Positions 9,771 to 20,906 of a stretch of 64,000 nt of DNA are shown here, one piece after another; position 1 is the stretch's first letter; each line of letters begins with the position of its first letter. Source of the DNA: Daldinia sp. FL1419 (Eukaryota > Ascomycota > Sordariomycetes > Xylariales > Hypoxylaceae); contig MU623368.1 in NCBI GenBank assembly GCA_025201765.1, positions 124,001 to 188,000 of the forward strand. The letters run 5' to 3'. The notes beneath the pieces are model-generated. The model searched no databases and was not told the DNA's origin. It saw nothing but the letters and a program-made list of their open reading frames with translations. A program made the position numbers and the translations under genes.

Positions 9771-11416
9771 ATGTCTTCCGACGCTAACTGGGAGAACACT
9801 TCACCCGGCAATATTTCGCCAACTGATACTTCGTCGGCTAGCACCATGCGAGTCCACGCCGTCCTTGACAACGATGAACCGCCGGCCAAGCGTGCTAAAC
9901 TAGGTGATGAACACTCTGGTAAGATATCCTCTCCCTCATTACACACTTTCGTTGCACCCCTTTCGACAAAGCCAGAAGTCGCTTGGACTCGCGATGATTC
10001 TGATGAATTGTTATTTGATATTGTTGCAACTATATCTATTCGCTCCTTTATTTCATACATCTAATAATCCATCCTGGACATGTCACTAATCTATTAGACC
10101 TCGCCATGGATAACGGAAAGCTTAGAAAGGACTTGATCGCCACTCTTCCCAAGAGTGCTTTGGCCGCTCTTTATACCCACCTCCACTCTGTGGATGATAT
10201 CAACGCTATCACGATGACTTGTCGAAAGGCGAGAGACACATTCGTCGAGAATGAATCAACTATTGCACGTGCTTGGATCGGTAAGATGATTCCCGAGTCG
10301 GCCGTTAAGCTCGGAGTCATGGCCGTTGCCTCGCGTGAGTTCGGCAAGAACTCGATCCAGAACTTCTTCAGGAATTACTTCTTACATAAGGGCGAATACC
10401 CGCCTTCTTACTTTACCATGGATATCGCCGTTGGTATACATGGACTCGTGAGGGCGATCGACAACATCGTCAAATGCCGGAGGGCGATCCGCTTCCCGAA
10501 AGGTGTCTACCCGGGCCGCTTCTTTGAAAAGCCGACGTTGTCGGAACAGGCACGACAATTACGATCCTTTTTCATGATTGAGATCGCAAGAAATCTCTTC
10601 TTCGACCCGCACGAGGATGCCGCAAACCAGGACGAAGAACCGGATACTATCACGGACTGGTACAAGAAATACTGGTCAACATTTTCTAAGCCTGAGGTGC
10701 AAGCGGCTGTTGTCGTATCCGACAACCTAGAGAATGCTCTATTCCATGGTATGTGACAACTCATATATACAACCCATAGACACGTACATAAGCGAGCGTA
10801 TACTAATCAACTGATAGACCTCAAAAAAAGCACCTCTCCTATTTGTGGCTGTATCAGTAGAGACGAGATAGCGGCAGGGCATTTCCGCCAGGCTAATCGT
10901 GCCGCCCTGAGACAGTACTCGATCGAAGCTGGATTGATTCGCCTACACAAGTGGCTCAAGGGCCCCCCTGATGAGAACAGCGTAGCATATGACTTGCACG
11001 AACCGATCCACAAAGTGAGAATCGAGGTTCAGTTTCGACGGGTCCGCTCTCCGGATCATATTCATCTCGACATGTTCCTGGAGGGAGAGCACGAGTTGGA
11101 ATTCGCCTCGGAGCGGTACACACCAGACGCCAAGGCTCTCGACCCCGACGAATGTGACAAATTCGCAGAAAGGGGAACCGACGTGATCGAGAACAATTTC
11201 GATGTCGGAAAACTTACGGATTACTATACCGACCAAGTCCTTTGGGACCAAACCTCCTACGACCGTTGGAAGCAGTATCTCGAGGATGGCCACTACGATG
11301 AGGAGGATGAGCCCGATTCCGAAGACGAATTCCAGGGCATGAGTGATTGGGACTTTTCTCAGGGAATAGCAACAGCACAGCGTTTTTCGAGGTATCTCTA
11401 TAGTGGGGGATATTGA
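9771..11416 (+). CDS. F-box-like protein, unknown target
   Basis: The joins are 9771-9918, 10098-10748 and 10818-11416 (465 aa). Both introns have GT donors at phase 1 and AG acceptors preceded by branch-like sequence (CACTAATC, TACTAATC). The N-terminus is disordered, with a basic PPAKRAKLG nuclear-localisation-type motif at about residue 36. Near residues 60-110, LPKSALAALYTHL followed by INAITMTCRKARDTF resembles an F-box (LP..., hydrophobic helices, C+..R), the Skp1-binding module of SCF ubiquitin ligases. The rest has no repeat type I recognise, with an acidic stretch (DEEDEPDSEDE) near the C-terminus. The F-box reading is moderate. Gene structure is well supported by phase. A nuclear protein without SCF function is the alternative. 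Confidence 0.78.
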
Positions 11417-11889
11417 TGATAACGTTGACGATGGCGGGAATGAGTTATGGCCCTTACCGGTCATCGTTGGAGTGTTTACATTGCAGAGAAGAACTAGTCC
11501 CGAGTGCGTTGCGTTCTGTTGTTCGTTATGGTGTTTTGCGTTGATGATACGCCAATCGTGATCTTACGAACTTTGACTGCGCTGAACAGACTATAAGACC
11601 GGCATGTAATGGTGACTTATTAGTCACATTAAGCTGGTAATTTGGTGATATGCCTATCCTCTTTTACAGAAGAAAGGTTTGTCGAGCTAATGCCTTGGTA
11701 CCTTATAACTAGGTAGAGAATTGACCACGCTGCTCGTAATTCGCGATGTTTAATATGTTGACAATGAGTGAGACCAGTTGCCAGGCAGTAAAACCGAAAG
11801 TATAGGTAGAAAATTGAAAATAAAGAAAATAATAGTAGCGGCAGTAAAAAATAAAAATAAAAAGGCGACTAAAAAGCAAAAAGAAAGGT
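11417..11889. other. intergenic, 3' region
   Basis: Downstream of the F-box-like gene. Bases 11810-11885 are A-rich on the plus strand and provide T-runs (for example 11878-11882) for Pol III termination of the minus-strand tRNA-Glu. Confidence 0.4.
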
Positions 11890-11961
11890 CTCCGGTACGG
11901 GGAATCGAACCCCGAGCTCCTCGGTGAAAACGAGGTATGTTAGCCGTTACACTATACCGGA
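11890..11961 (-). tRNA. tRNA-Glu (anticodon TTC)
   Basis: Read from 11961 on the minus strand, the acceptor TCCGGTA pairs with TACCGGA, with discriminator G at 11890. The anticodon stem CCTCG/CGAGG encloses the loop TTTTCAC, so the anticodon is TTC (11928-11926). The T arm is CGGGG-TTCGATT-CCCCG. The gene is 72 nt with no intron. All stems pair perfectly, so it is very likely functional. Confidence 0.95.
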
Positions 11962-12567
11962 CTTTGCTCGCTTTTGATCTTTTTGGATCTCTGGACAATG
12001 ATTGAAATTTTGACTTGCTATTACATACTATGATAGTAGTATCTCGTAAGCGGACAATCCATTGGTTGCTAGCTAGCGCGGCGGTCCGCTTACACTATTT
12101 TAGCTCTATCCTAACTCGCAGTGTAAAAAGCGTTCTGAGAGCTAAACTAAAAAATGTCTTGCATGTGAAAATGCGCGCCTAATGGATGGCGGCGCTTAAT
12201 GGCGGGTATCGTAGGCAATTATCGACGTTGTCGAGCACGGGTCTAACCTAGGATTTTTACTCTTGAGATTTATTTATTCAGGCGATTAATTAATTCAGCG
12301 AGTCACTTGTATGTAGTATTACGAATTTCCTCCACCTCTTGTTTTTATTTTGCATTGGCCTGTTCCATCGCGAAAATATTCGAGTGAGCGTAGATTAACG
12401 GGGTTCTCCACCATCAAGCGCGGCTTGGTGTCCATACCCTTGGTCCTTCCTTATTACGGTTAGGCACTCAACTCAGCTCGACTCGACTCCATTACTTATA
12501 AAGCATCGCAACACTTCCTCACCCCACCACCCCACCACCTCAGTCTCAACCATCCCCGATCCTCCCA
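11962..12567. other. intergenic, no gene seen
   Basis: Upstream of tRNA-Glu. A short repeat of ccaccaccccaccacc lies near 12522. No open frame of note. Confidence 0.4.
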
Positions 12568-12882
12568 TCAAGACACAACCTTCGAACGCTGTCGTCCAGA
12601 CACCTTCTCATTCTCCCCCTCCTTCTCCTTCGCCTTCTCCTTCTCCTTCGCCTTCTCCTTCTCCTTCGCCTTCTCCTTCTCCTTCTCCTTCTCCTTGCCC
12701 ACCTCATCCACCACTCCCACTCCCACTCCCACCCCCCCGTACGTCATCGCTCCGCGCTCTCTGCTGGTCAGGTAAAGCGTAGTAATAAGCGAAAGCACGA
12801 AGATCGCCATCCAGACGACGACCAGCTGCATCGAGCGCTTGCGTCGCGGGCCGTAGGGCGAGATCCTTGGCATTCGCGGCAT
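12568..12882 (-). CDS. small single-pass membrane protein with KEKEKA tract
   Basis: This is an intronless 104-aa frame with an ATG at 12882. The N-terminus is basic (MPRMPRISPYGPRRKRS), followed by one hydrophobic segment LVVVWMAIFVLSLITTLYL (residues ~19-38), a GVGVGVG stretch, and a lysine/glutamate tract of repeated KEKEKA units (residues ~62-92). The topology would be N-terminus inside, with a charged tail. The repeated DNA (cttctccttcgc on the plus strand, 12617-12697) could itself have created the open tail, so the gene call is tentative. No family is recognised. Confidence 0.42.
   Translation of the reverse strand: MPRMPRISPYGPRRKRSMQLVVVWMAIFVLSLITTLYLTSRERGAMTYGGVGVGVGVVDEVGKEKEKEKEKAKEKEKAKEKEKAKEKEGENEKVSGRQRSKVVS
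12617..12697. repeat. CT-rich minisatellite (cttctc/cttcgc units)
   Basis: About 80 bp of 6- and 12-bp units ccttctccttcg. It codes the KEKEKA tract of the overlapping minus-strand frame. Confidence 0.85.
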
Positions 12883-13656
12883 GGTGTCGATACCTACCTA
12901 GGCGATGATTGTGGCGTAGGTGTGTAGTAGTAGACGCGCGGGCGTGAGTGTATATCGATGCGAATGCGAATGGCCGTATATACCTAAGGTATGTGTGTAT
13001 GTATGTATGTTTAGCTGAGTCGCTAGGTAGGTATGCTGAAGTAGGTACTTAAGTGGTATGTATGTGCGGACGCGGCTTGATAGGTCGGTAACTAGGTACG
13101 TATGTAGGAGCCCAACTCCGAGTGCTCGAGTGGCTAGGATCCGAATTAATTGAGGTTGACGAAAAACGGTAGAACCAGTAGCCGGAGATATCGAGCCTTG
13201 GTTGCTTCGGTCAAATATACTCGTTCCCGTTTGTCGATTCGCAATTGGATTTGACGTGGATGATAACTGAGTTGAAGCTTCCAGATTCGATCTCAAGCTC
13301 GTGGACGATCGATATACATATAAAATTATATCATACCCCCTGTTAATCAGCATGTACTGTTTGTCCTTAATACATGTCTGCAGTCTTGAAGCTTAAAGTT
13401 TCTTTTTTTTAAAAATATTTTTTTTTCGATAGGAAAAAATGTTGATGGACCACGGATTGTTCCAATTTTGAAATCATTTCTCCCGGCCATATCACTAGCT
13501 ACCGGCATAGCCTATCAAAACGTTCAAATGATATGTACCTCTGAATGGATTATTCTCATTCTACTCTTAATAACAGAACAACTTATTGCGCCTTTCCCAC
13601 TCCACCTTGCCTGCTTGACTCCCTATAAACGCCGGCTTGCAATTTTATCAAAAATA
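12883..13656. other. intergenic
   Basis: Short gtatgtatgtatgt runs occur near 12990, and ctaggtaggtatgc at about 13023. The minus-strand frame 12898-13353 is rich in Tyr/Thr/His from this repeat and is not accepted as a gene. A T/A homopolymer run lies near 13405-13435. Confidence 0.4.
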
Positions 13657-16445
13657 TCATAATTGTACACTCGCACCGATCCCTTTACCTTGATACCAAA
13701 GCGACTCCCTCCAGTTTCCCAGCCTCACCTCTACGTTGGCATACGCATCCAGCTTCAGCTTACCGCCTATCGCTTTCTTTACGGCGTCGTAGCCGACAGA
13801 GTCCAGAGACCACGTTACTGGTAGCTTCGGAGTTTGAGACTTGCCAGGCGGTGCCGAGAACGGCAAATCATAAATGATCTGCCCCACCGGCTCGGTATGG
13901 TTGTATAGCGCAGTGGCATTGACGAAATCTAAGTATAATGTATTGTAATGTAGTGGTGATACAAGGGTAAAGGTGGCCGTAGACGAAAAGACGTGGAAAG
14001 TAGCATCTCTAATAAAATGAGACTTCTCCTCGGGGGTATCTCCGGGCAAGTTTAGCTTAGGGGCGGCGAGTGTCATATTAAATTTCGATAAGGCTTCGCA
14101 GAAGATGGGTTGACCCGGAATGGTATTTCGATGCGGCCTGACGGTTATGCTCGTGTTCCAGCCTGAAAGGTACTGCGATATTAGCTCCCGCCCAACTTTT
14201 CGACCGTGGGCGCCACCCATTGGTGGGTTCCATTTTGCGGTGACAAGTATGTTGGAGTTAGGACCCTTGTCGACATATAGATTCTCTATTGTAGCGCTCC
14301 CGATGACCGAACTATTACTTAAAACGTGTACGTTCGCATATGGTACATGGGCCGTATAGGGTGTCGGGTTGGTGACATTAACCAAGGCCTGCAACGTTAT
14401 CGAGTCCGATGTCGTGTCTAAAACCCTAATAGACCCGACTTTTGGTTCGATACTGCCAATAGCACCCTTAGGAAGGGCTAGCCCCCTAGTTAGCATATGT
14501 TATTCTACTTAGGTTTGACGGAAGGGCAAGGAATTGCACCTCTGGGAACGAGCCGTTCTACTAGACGGACTATCTGAGAGCGACTAACAGATTAGGGTAG
14601 CGAAGACGGACGTTTTACTGGGATTTTCCCCTCCGCGGGGACCTCCTTCAGAGTGAGATTTCCTAACGTGGTTTGCACTTTAATGTCGACCAGAGCGTCA
14701 ACATGTAGGCGTACCGGCTCGATGCCAAACAGTAATGCGCTGACGACTTGGGCAAAAACTGTGCCATCGGTAATGTCGAGGGGCGCATTATTAACGCGCG
14801 ACTGGATTTTGAGTATAGGCCCTTCATCCCCCTCTGCTTCAACTCTAGTAGAATTAGCATGCTGCCATTCTCGTAGGTTCAATTCTCCCATCTTCTGCGA
14901 CTTATAAAGCACATCAGCCGTAGCACGGACATTTGTCACGTCTATTCCAAAGTTCATTTCGGATGGAATGCTTGCGGTAACTAAAATAGTTCCCGAAACC
15001 GTCGGGTTAGAGTCTGGGGAGTCAGGATCAGGTAGAGCAAAGTTGACATCAGTCAAAGAGAAATTCCTAAGTAAGCCGTCCAAGGTACGTCCCGGAAATG
15101 GTACAGGTACTGTTACGCTAGATAGTATGTCTGCAATCCACTTCGGCGTATCTCCGTCTGGATGACGGCTTCCGCGGACGAATATCGTGGCGGGATCGCC
15201 ATGCATATATTGCCGGAGGATATTGTCTAGTGGCGAGGAAGTAGAATCTGGGCAGACTTGAGTTAAAGAGTCAGGTAATTCGCGGATAACCCCCTTTACG
15301 TCGGCTACAACATCCGAACGCGGTACTACGTGAATCTCGCCAGTGGCCGCTTCTGCTACGAGGATAAAAGGATCTGAACTAGCACACCCGGGTACTAAGA
15401 TATCAAACGCGAGCTCGGGAATATTAAGTGCGACTGGATACTCGTTGAACGCCGTCAATGATACGTCGGCCAGCATCGTTCCTTTCATCGGCCCGTCGTC
15501 GACTCTAAAACGAGTGATGTTATACTTTGGTATCGCAGGAACTTTGTTAGCTGCTTAGAAAATTAGTATATTGTTTAATTATATGACTAGCTTTATACTG
15601 ATATGCTAGAATAAGGATTTCTTCCCAAAGTAAAGGGAAGCAAAGGAGCGATAGAGTGATTGACCTTCAAATACGATCGATTCTGAGATGGCGTGTTTCC
15701 CCAGAGGAATGAGCCCGGATTTAAGGCTTAAATCAGCCTGTCCGTTCAGACGCAATTTATCCAATCTACCCTCAAACCATTCGTTCGCAATTATGCGGAT
15801 GCCTTCTGGGTCTCCCGGTATTATATCCGTAACGACGTCGAACTGTGTGACGTCGCCATCTCGCAAGTTTATCAATAAGGGCGGAACAATCGCGCTTCCG
15901 AGTAGTACGTTGTCGAATTTGGGAATGCGCACATCGACCCTCGTTTCTTCGCTCTCAAGTTTGGCGGCCACCCAGGTAACAGCTCTTCCTACTCTTCGCA
16001 CATGATTACTACTAACTCTCGACCCGTCCAAATGGAAATTAGCCTGTACCCGGGCTCGAATACCGTCCGTCGTGATGGACTCAAGGGAAAGGTTGGTAGG
16101 TTCGATAACGGCGGCTTGCTGAGCATACTCTTGCACGGCTTGGGGAACGACGAACACGAGCACAAGAATTACGATAATGAGTGCTGCTAATATGGATATC
16201 GCAACATATGAGGCCCATCTTCTAGAATTCTTAGTCAAACTAGAAGTGGTGGACGTATCAGCGGAGTGGGATGAATGCGAATCAGCGCCGTCCCCAACTT
16301 GCCCGTCGTCTTCTCCGTCGTAACGTGGCGTGTGTGAAGAATTCGAAAGGAGCGGCGTAGACTCGCCGGATTCTCCCTCGTCGCGTGACCTGGATTTCCC
16401 TTTTCTGTCAGCCGAAAGCAAAGGCGCTACCTCATCTTCCGACAT
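13657..16445 (-). CDS. Tag1-like vacuolar membrane protein (DUF3712/LEA-type), frame interrupted
   Basis: Three minus-strand coding blocks make one protein of roughly 850 aa. Block 1 (16445 to ~15599) has acidic APLL and TPLL motifs, a single transmembrane helix at residues ~78-101 (AISILAALIIVILVLVFVV) and the start of a large beta-rich lumenal region. Block 2 (15550 to ~14612) and block 3 (14477 to 13657) carry repeated LEA/DUF3712-like segments such as LQALVNVTNPTPYTAHVPY. Yeast Tag1, a protein of this layout, sits in the vacuole membrane and acts in ending autophagy. The best intron between blocks 1 and 2 (15551-15598, GTATAA donor, TACTAAT branch, phase-matched) leaves an in-frame TAG at 15606-15608; a donor at 15664 avoids it but loses a hydrophobic segment. 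The second junction (donor about 14611, acceptor before 14477) also uses a weak donor. It may be mis-joined here or recently inactivated. Confidence 0.72.
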
Positions 16446-17377
16446 GATGGCGGTCGAGGTGAGATTGATGGATCACTGTCGTAACGATGAATGATATAAT
16501 TAATCGCGGGTAATGGTTAAATGTCCACCTAGCAAGACGATATGAACATCATCGAGCCTAGAAATGCGATATATTATGAACTGGTATGTACTTGTAAGAA
16601 TGTGTAAATCCCACGTGTAATGGGGAAATATGAAATGATATGATGAGGAGCGTTTGAAGAATAAGGTTATGGGTAGAAAATCGGGAAGGCGTGAAAGGCG
16701 TGGAGTAGTCGTCATCAGTAGAACAACTCGATGGCCCACTCTAGCTGAAACGAGGCCTTCTAATGGCAGGCTGGACAGGCTAGGCAGGTGTCCTGGGGCG
16801 AAGCCAACTCAGCCTTTCCCGGCCTTCAGGACCAATCAAATGCAGTCCAGCGCCAAAAAGCCGTAGTCTGGGGAAAGTCTGCAGGGCAACACGGGTTGAT
16901 CTGCAGGTACTTACTACATAGTACCTGAGAATGTAGTGCAAATACCAAGGTACCGTGTGACCTCCCGAAACCGGCCAGTTGACAGACAGCTGATAACCCT
17001 GAATCGGACTTATCGTATCTTTGTATCTCGAACATCCCCACAAAGTTGTGCGCTGGTGTCACGACGAAGAGAGAGAGCTTCAGTGGTGACTCTTGTTCTC
17101 AATTGTGACTCTTAGATGAAGCTAATCGGAGTACTCTATTTTAATCCTTAAATTGGGATTTCAATGTTTTCACAAACATAAAGCAAGCATTAATCCCCCA
17201 CGAATTTCGTAAAAGCTGAGCTAGTCTATCCTCACTTACACCAAGAGTCTCTACGAGTCTACCCCTTGACAATCTCACACTTCTAAATCTCGATTGGCCT
17301 GTTAGAACGATATATCCAACCTAGGTAGTTAACTCTTTTCCAATTAGACGAGTGGCCTGCGTTAGGTTACTGCAAAA
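16446..17377. other. divergent intergenic region (Tag1-like gene and OTC)
   Basis: Shared upstream region of the minus-strand Tag1-like gene and the plus-strand OTC gene. It contains two TGACTCT motifs at 17087 and 17106 nearer the OTC side. No gene is called. Confidence 0.45.
17087..17112 (+). promoter_or_regulatory. two TGACTC motifs upstream of OTC
   Basis: TGACTCT occurs at 17087-17093 and 17106-17112, about 270-290 bp before the OTC start. TGACTC is the core of the Gcn4/CPC-1 site of general amino acid control, which is known to govern arginine genes in fungi. The seventh base differs from the full TGACTCA palindrome. Regulation is inferred from motif and gene identity. Confidence 0.4.
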
Positions 17378-18548
17378 ATGTCACCACCAGCTTGTCGATT
17401 AGCTAGAAGCAGACTTCCCTTTGCGGCAAGGGCCTATTCAACCGCCAAACCAGTTCGACATCTTACATCAATTGGCGATTTATCAGCTGCTGAGTTTTCA
17501 AAACTGGTATTAAATGCTGCGGCCCACAAGAAGACCGTCAAATCGGGGGGTGTCCCGGCAGACCTAGGCAGGAAGTTGGCGGGTCAGACGGTGGCTATGA
17601 TGTTCAACAAGTTGAGCACCCGTACCAGGGTCTCGACGGAAGCTGCTGTGACTATGCTAGGAGGTCATCCTATGTTCCTCGGAAAAAACGATATTCAATT
17701 GGGTGTGAGTACCTGCATTCAAGGGTTTCAACTTACTCTTGCTAGCTCGTTAACTAACTAGTTCTCTAGGTAAACGAGTCCTTAAAGGATACCTCCAAGG
17801 TTATCTCATCCATGACAGCCTGCATGGTGGCCCGAGTTGGGTCTCATAGTGATATTACAGATTTAGCGAAAGACTCGAGCGTCCCCGTCATCAATGCTCT
17901 GTCCAATGATTTCCATCCTCTTCAAATCATTGCCGATTTCCTCACGATCCATGAGTCTATTCCTAGGGCCCCTACGGAGAGCTTCGTACCAAAGGGGTTG
18001 AAGGTAGCCTGGGTTGGAGACGCCAACAACGTCCTATTCGACTTCGCCATCGCGTGCATGAAAGTAGGCGTTGAAATATCAGTCGCTACACCTCGCGGTT
18101 ACAGCATCCCACAAGACAAAGTGGACTTGATCACAAGCCAGGCTGAGTCCACATCAACACCTGGCGTGCTAAATCAAACCTATGTTCCCGAGGAGGCCGT
18201 CAAAGACGCCGATATCATAGTGACTGACACTTGGGTTTCTATGGGCCAAGAAGAAGAGTACAAGAGACGAGTGAAAGACTTTGCTGGCTTCCAGGTTAGC
18301 AACGAGCTGGCTAAGCGGGGCGGGGCAAAGCCAGACTGGAAATTCATGCACTGCTTACCCCGCCACTCCGAGGAGGTTACCGATGAGGTCTTCTACTCTC
18401 CCCGATCCCTCGTCTTCCCCGAAGCCGAGAACAGGCTCTGGGCTGCTGTTGGTATGTTATGCTCCCCTCTCAACCCGCCCATTCTGACGCTAACTCCCGT
18501 ATAGCGGCGCTCGAAGGATTTGTGGTAAATAAGGGCAGTTTAAAATGA
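17378..18548 (+). CDS. arg-12: ornithine carbamoyltransferase, mitochondrial
   Basis: The joins are 17378-17704, 17770-18451 and 18505-18548 (350 aa). Introns have GTGAGT and GTATGT donors and end in TAG; phases match. It transfers the carbamoyl group of carbamoyl phosphate to ornithine, making citrulline, in the mitochondrial arginine pathway. The N-terminal ~25 residues (RLARSRLPFAARAYST) look like a mitochondrial targeting peptide. The carbamoyl-phosphate loop is KLSTRTRVS, the FHPLQ motif follows near residue 175, and the ornithine-site MHCLPRHSEEV is near residue 305. The terminal exon gives only AALEGFVVNKGSLK, typical of the family. Length fits fungal enzymes. It is convergent with the ILV6 gene (328 bp between stop codons). 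The symbol follows Neurospora usage; argB in Aspergillus is the same enzyme. Confidence 0.96.
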
Positions 18549-18876
18549 GTATTACACGCATAGTACAAAAAAAGACGATACTATCTACGGCGGAGCAGGA
18601 GGGCTTAGCATATAGCAACTTGTGCTAATTTACATGAGACTAATGCGACATCTCTGGGTAAAATGACGTGGAATTCAAAATGCTTTCTAGTCCGATACTT
18701 GTATCGTTTTCGGTTGGTATGGTTAAAAACGGGGAATCCAAACGAGAAAATTACAGGCCTCGTAGGCATGATTCAATAGTTTGCACTTGTGACTTTTGTC
18801 TACAAAGTAATAATTCAAAGTACAGCCAATATATTTTTGCTGGCCACCAACGCCTAATCCCCACCCGTAGCGCAGC

Positions 18877-19880
18877 TTATCCAGGAGGCAGCTGGCTAGC
18901 ATCCACAATCTCGTCCGCCTCCTTAACAACGGTCTCCTCATCAGGACCATATAGGGGAGATCGGGGTAATGCCATAAGACCTGTCCGTGACGATTCTAGA
19001 ATTCCGAATGGCGCAATCAGTTTTAGGAACGAATCGATCCTGACTGGCTTGGCAGACCTATGAACTATTAGCATGTTTGATTTTGGGTAAGCTGATGAGG
19101 GCTAACTTACACTTCAACAATGCAACTGCTTGTGCTGATATCTAATACCTTGCCTCCGAATTGGTGAGCAAAGTAAGTGATAGACTTAAGATGTTCGTGC
19201 TTGAGTCTCAGGGCCTGACTAGCCACCATCCTGCTAGGATGGAAATCTTGAGCGGTATCTTCCAAGGTCTTGTCGCCCACCTCTGCTGCGTCAACCTCGG
19301 CCGTCATTTCGCGGTGATGCGCCAACAACTCCTCGAAGTATTCCGGTCCCAAGATATTAACCTTGGCAAGCAGCAATTCTCTTTGGACTAGAGCAGCGTT
19401 TGTGTAGTCTAAGACAGCCCAAACGGGTACTAGATCCTCTAATTGCCGTCGCGCCTGTTCGACCACGCCGTCTTGCCCAGTAAGAACGATTGTCATGCGG
19501 GAAAGGTCTTCAACCTCCGTGCTGCACACAACTAGAGAGTCGATGTTGAAACCGCGCGCTGCTAGAATACCAGAGACTCGGGACAAGACACCAGGCTCGT
19601 TCTGAACCAGGCAATTGAGAACATGACGTTTCGGCGGGGCCATCGAGGGAGTCGGGGTTTCGTATAAAATATTAGAGACGGCTGCTTGCGCAGACCACGA
19701 CGAAGGTGTATCGTTTGTAGGGAGAGGGGCTTGACGGCGACGAAGAGCTTTGTAGGCGATAGCCGAAGTAGAACTGCTACTAGAACTCCATCTTGAAGAG
19801 GTTTGCGGAATAGCTCGTGCGCTCACGGCGATAGCCTTGAAGCAGTTGGCCTGAACAAGTGTACGAGACGCCATGGCCAT
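18877..19880 (-). CDS. ILV6: acetolactate synthase regulatory (small) subunit, mitochondrial
   Basis: The joins on the minus strand are 19880-19111 and 19057-18877 (316 aa). The intron 19058-19110 has a GTAAGT donor at phase 2 and an ATAG acceptor. I chose the ATG at 19880; the frame extends upstream to 19907 without another ATG. The N-terminus is Ser/Arg/Ala-rich, as for a mitochondrial presequence. An ACT domain (HVLNCLVQNEPGVLSRVSGI to about 160) binds valine and gives feedback control, and the C-terminal ALS-small domain includes VQRELLLAKVNILG and SYFAHQFGGKV-like sequence ending in FLKLIAPFGILESSRTGLMA. It activates the catalytic subunit in isoleucine/valine/leucine synthesis. A perfect TGACTCA lies 110 bp upstream. 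Confidence 0.95.
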
Positions 19881-20906
19881 AATTTCTGACCGTAAACGAG
19901 AACTCAAGAAGCCCTCTGATCAGAAATGGCAACCCTTGAAGCCTGACAAAAGTCTGGCGGGGCTCGATTGGTAAAAGATTCTATCGACTTGACTCACCAC
20001 TTAGTGGGAATTTGTGGCCATAAAATTGCCATGAAAATGTTGGCGGGTGAAGATTCAGTGACCGAAAAAGATGCAGGGTAGCTCCGAATCCCGGAGCTTT
20101 GTTTGGTTCAATTGTTTTCGTTTTGATGCCCCACATTCATGTAAACCTTGCAGAGTTTAAGGGCACTTAGGTACAACCCACAGTGGGGATCATGAAAGCC
20201 ACGACCCAGACTTTTGGGTTCGGATTAAATATCTTCCCCGCTCCCGTTGCGTCTAGGGCGTACCTAAGATGTACCTAAATACTTAGAGTACTAAGGTACC
20301 TCTCCCATTTTGCCCAACTTTAAAAGGGATATTGTGTTATAATGACCTTATTATTTTATTTATGTTGGTAGGTACGTACGTAAGAGATAACAGTAAAAGC
20401 AAGTAACAAGTAAACCAAAAGCAGTAAGACTAGTGTATTAAGATGTCTAAGGAGAGAGCTATTTACTCAGAGCTCAACAGGGGCTTTGAGCCCTTATATA
20501 CGTTGGGTAATTATGAAATACCTCCTCCTTATATAACAGGGGGGTAGAATACCTGTTGTCATACAACCATCAATTTAAGAATTAGGCAAAATCGATCAAA
20601 GGACCTGGGGAAGGTAGCCAATTGACCTGATCCAAAGGGGACCGAGGAGCATACTGGAATTAAGACATGCTATGAGATAAGATGGTTGTGGAGAACGGTT
20701 TAAGGAAAAGGAAGAGAAAAGGAGCAAGTTGGCAAAGCGAGGAGTTGGGGTGGCCTTCTCCTTATATCTGCAATCTCGTGGCCTGTAGTCCCAACCGAAT
20801 CAAGCGACCCCTTCGGTGCGACTGCGCGCATCGACGCCTAAGTACCCATCCACCAAGGTATTGGACGAATGTACCGTGACCTTTCTTGATGTCCCTGATC
20901 CTTGCT
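19881..20906. other. intergenic; promoter of ILV6
   Basis: The ILV6 side contains TGACTCA at 19990. Further right are gtacctaagatgtacc-type motifs (20268-20300) and AT-rich sequence 20330-20420. No gene is seen. Confidence 0.45.
19990..19996. promoter_or_regulatory. Gcn4/CPC-1-type site TGACTCA upstream of ILV6
   Basis: A perfect 7-bp palindromic TGACTCA, 110 bp upstream of the chosen ATG. ILV genes are known targets of general amino acid control in yeast and Neurospora, so function here is a reasonable inference. Confidence 0.55.

Noticed and set aside
12898..13353. 151-aa minus-strand frame
   Set aside because: Its Tyr/Thr/His content comes from gtatgt repeats; no start context, domain or splice logic.
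14514..14590. Possible tRNA relic on the minus strand inside a Tag1-like intron (GGTGCAATTCC resembles a B box; GTCTAG resembles a D arm)
   Set aside because: Acceptor and T stems do not pair and the A box is poor; it is more likely plain intron sequence.
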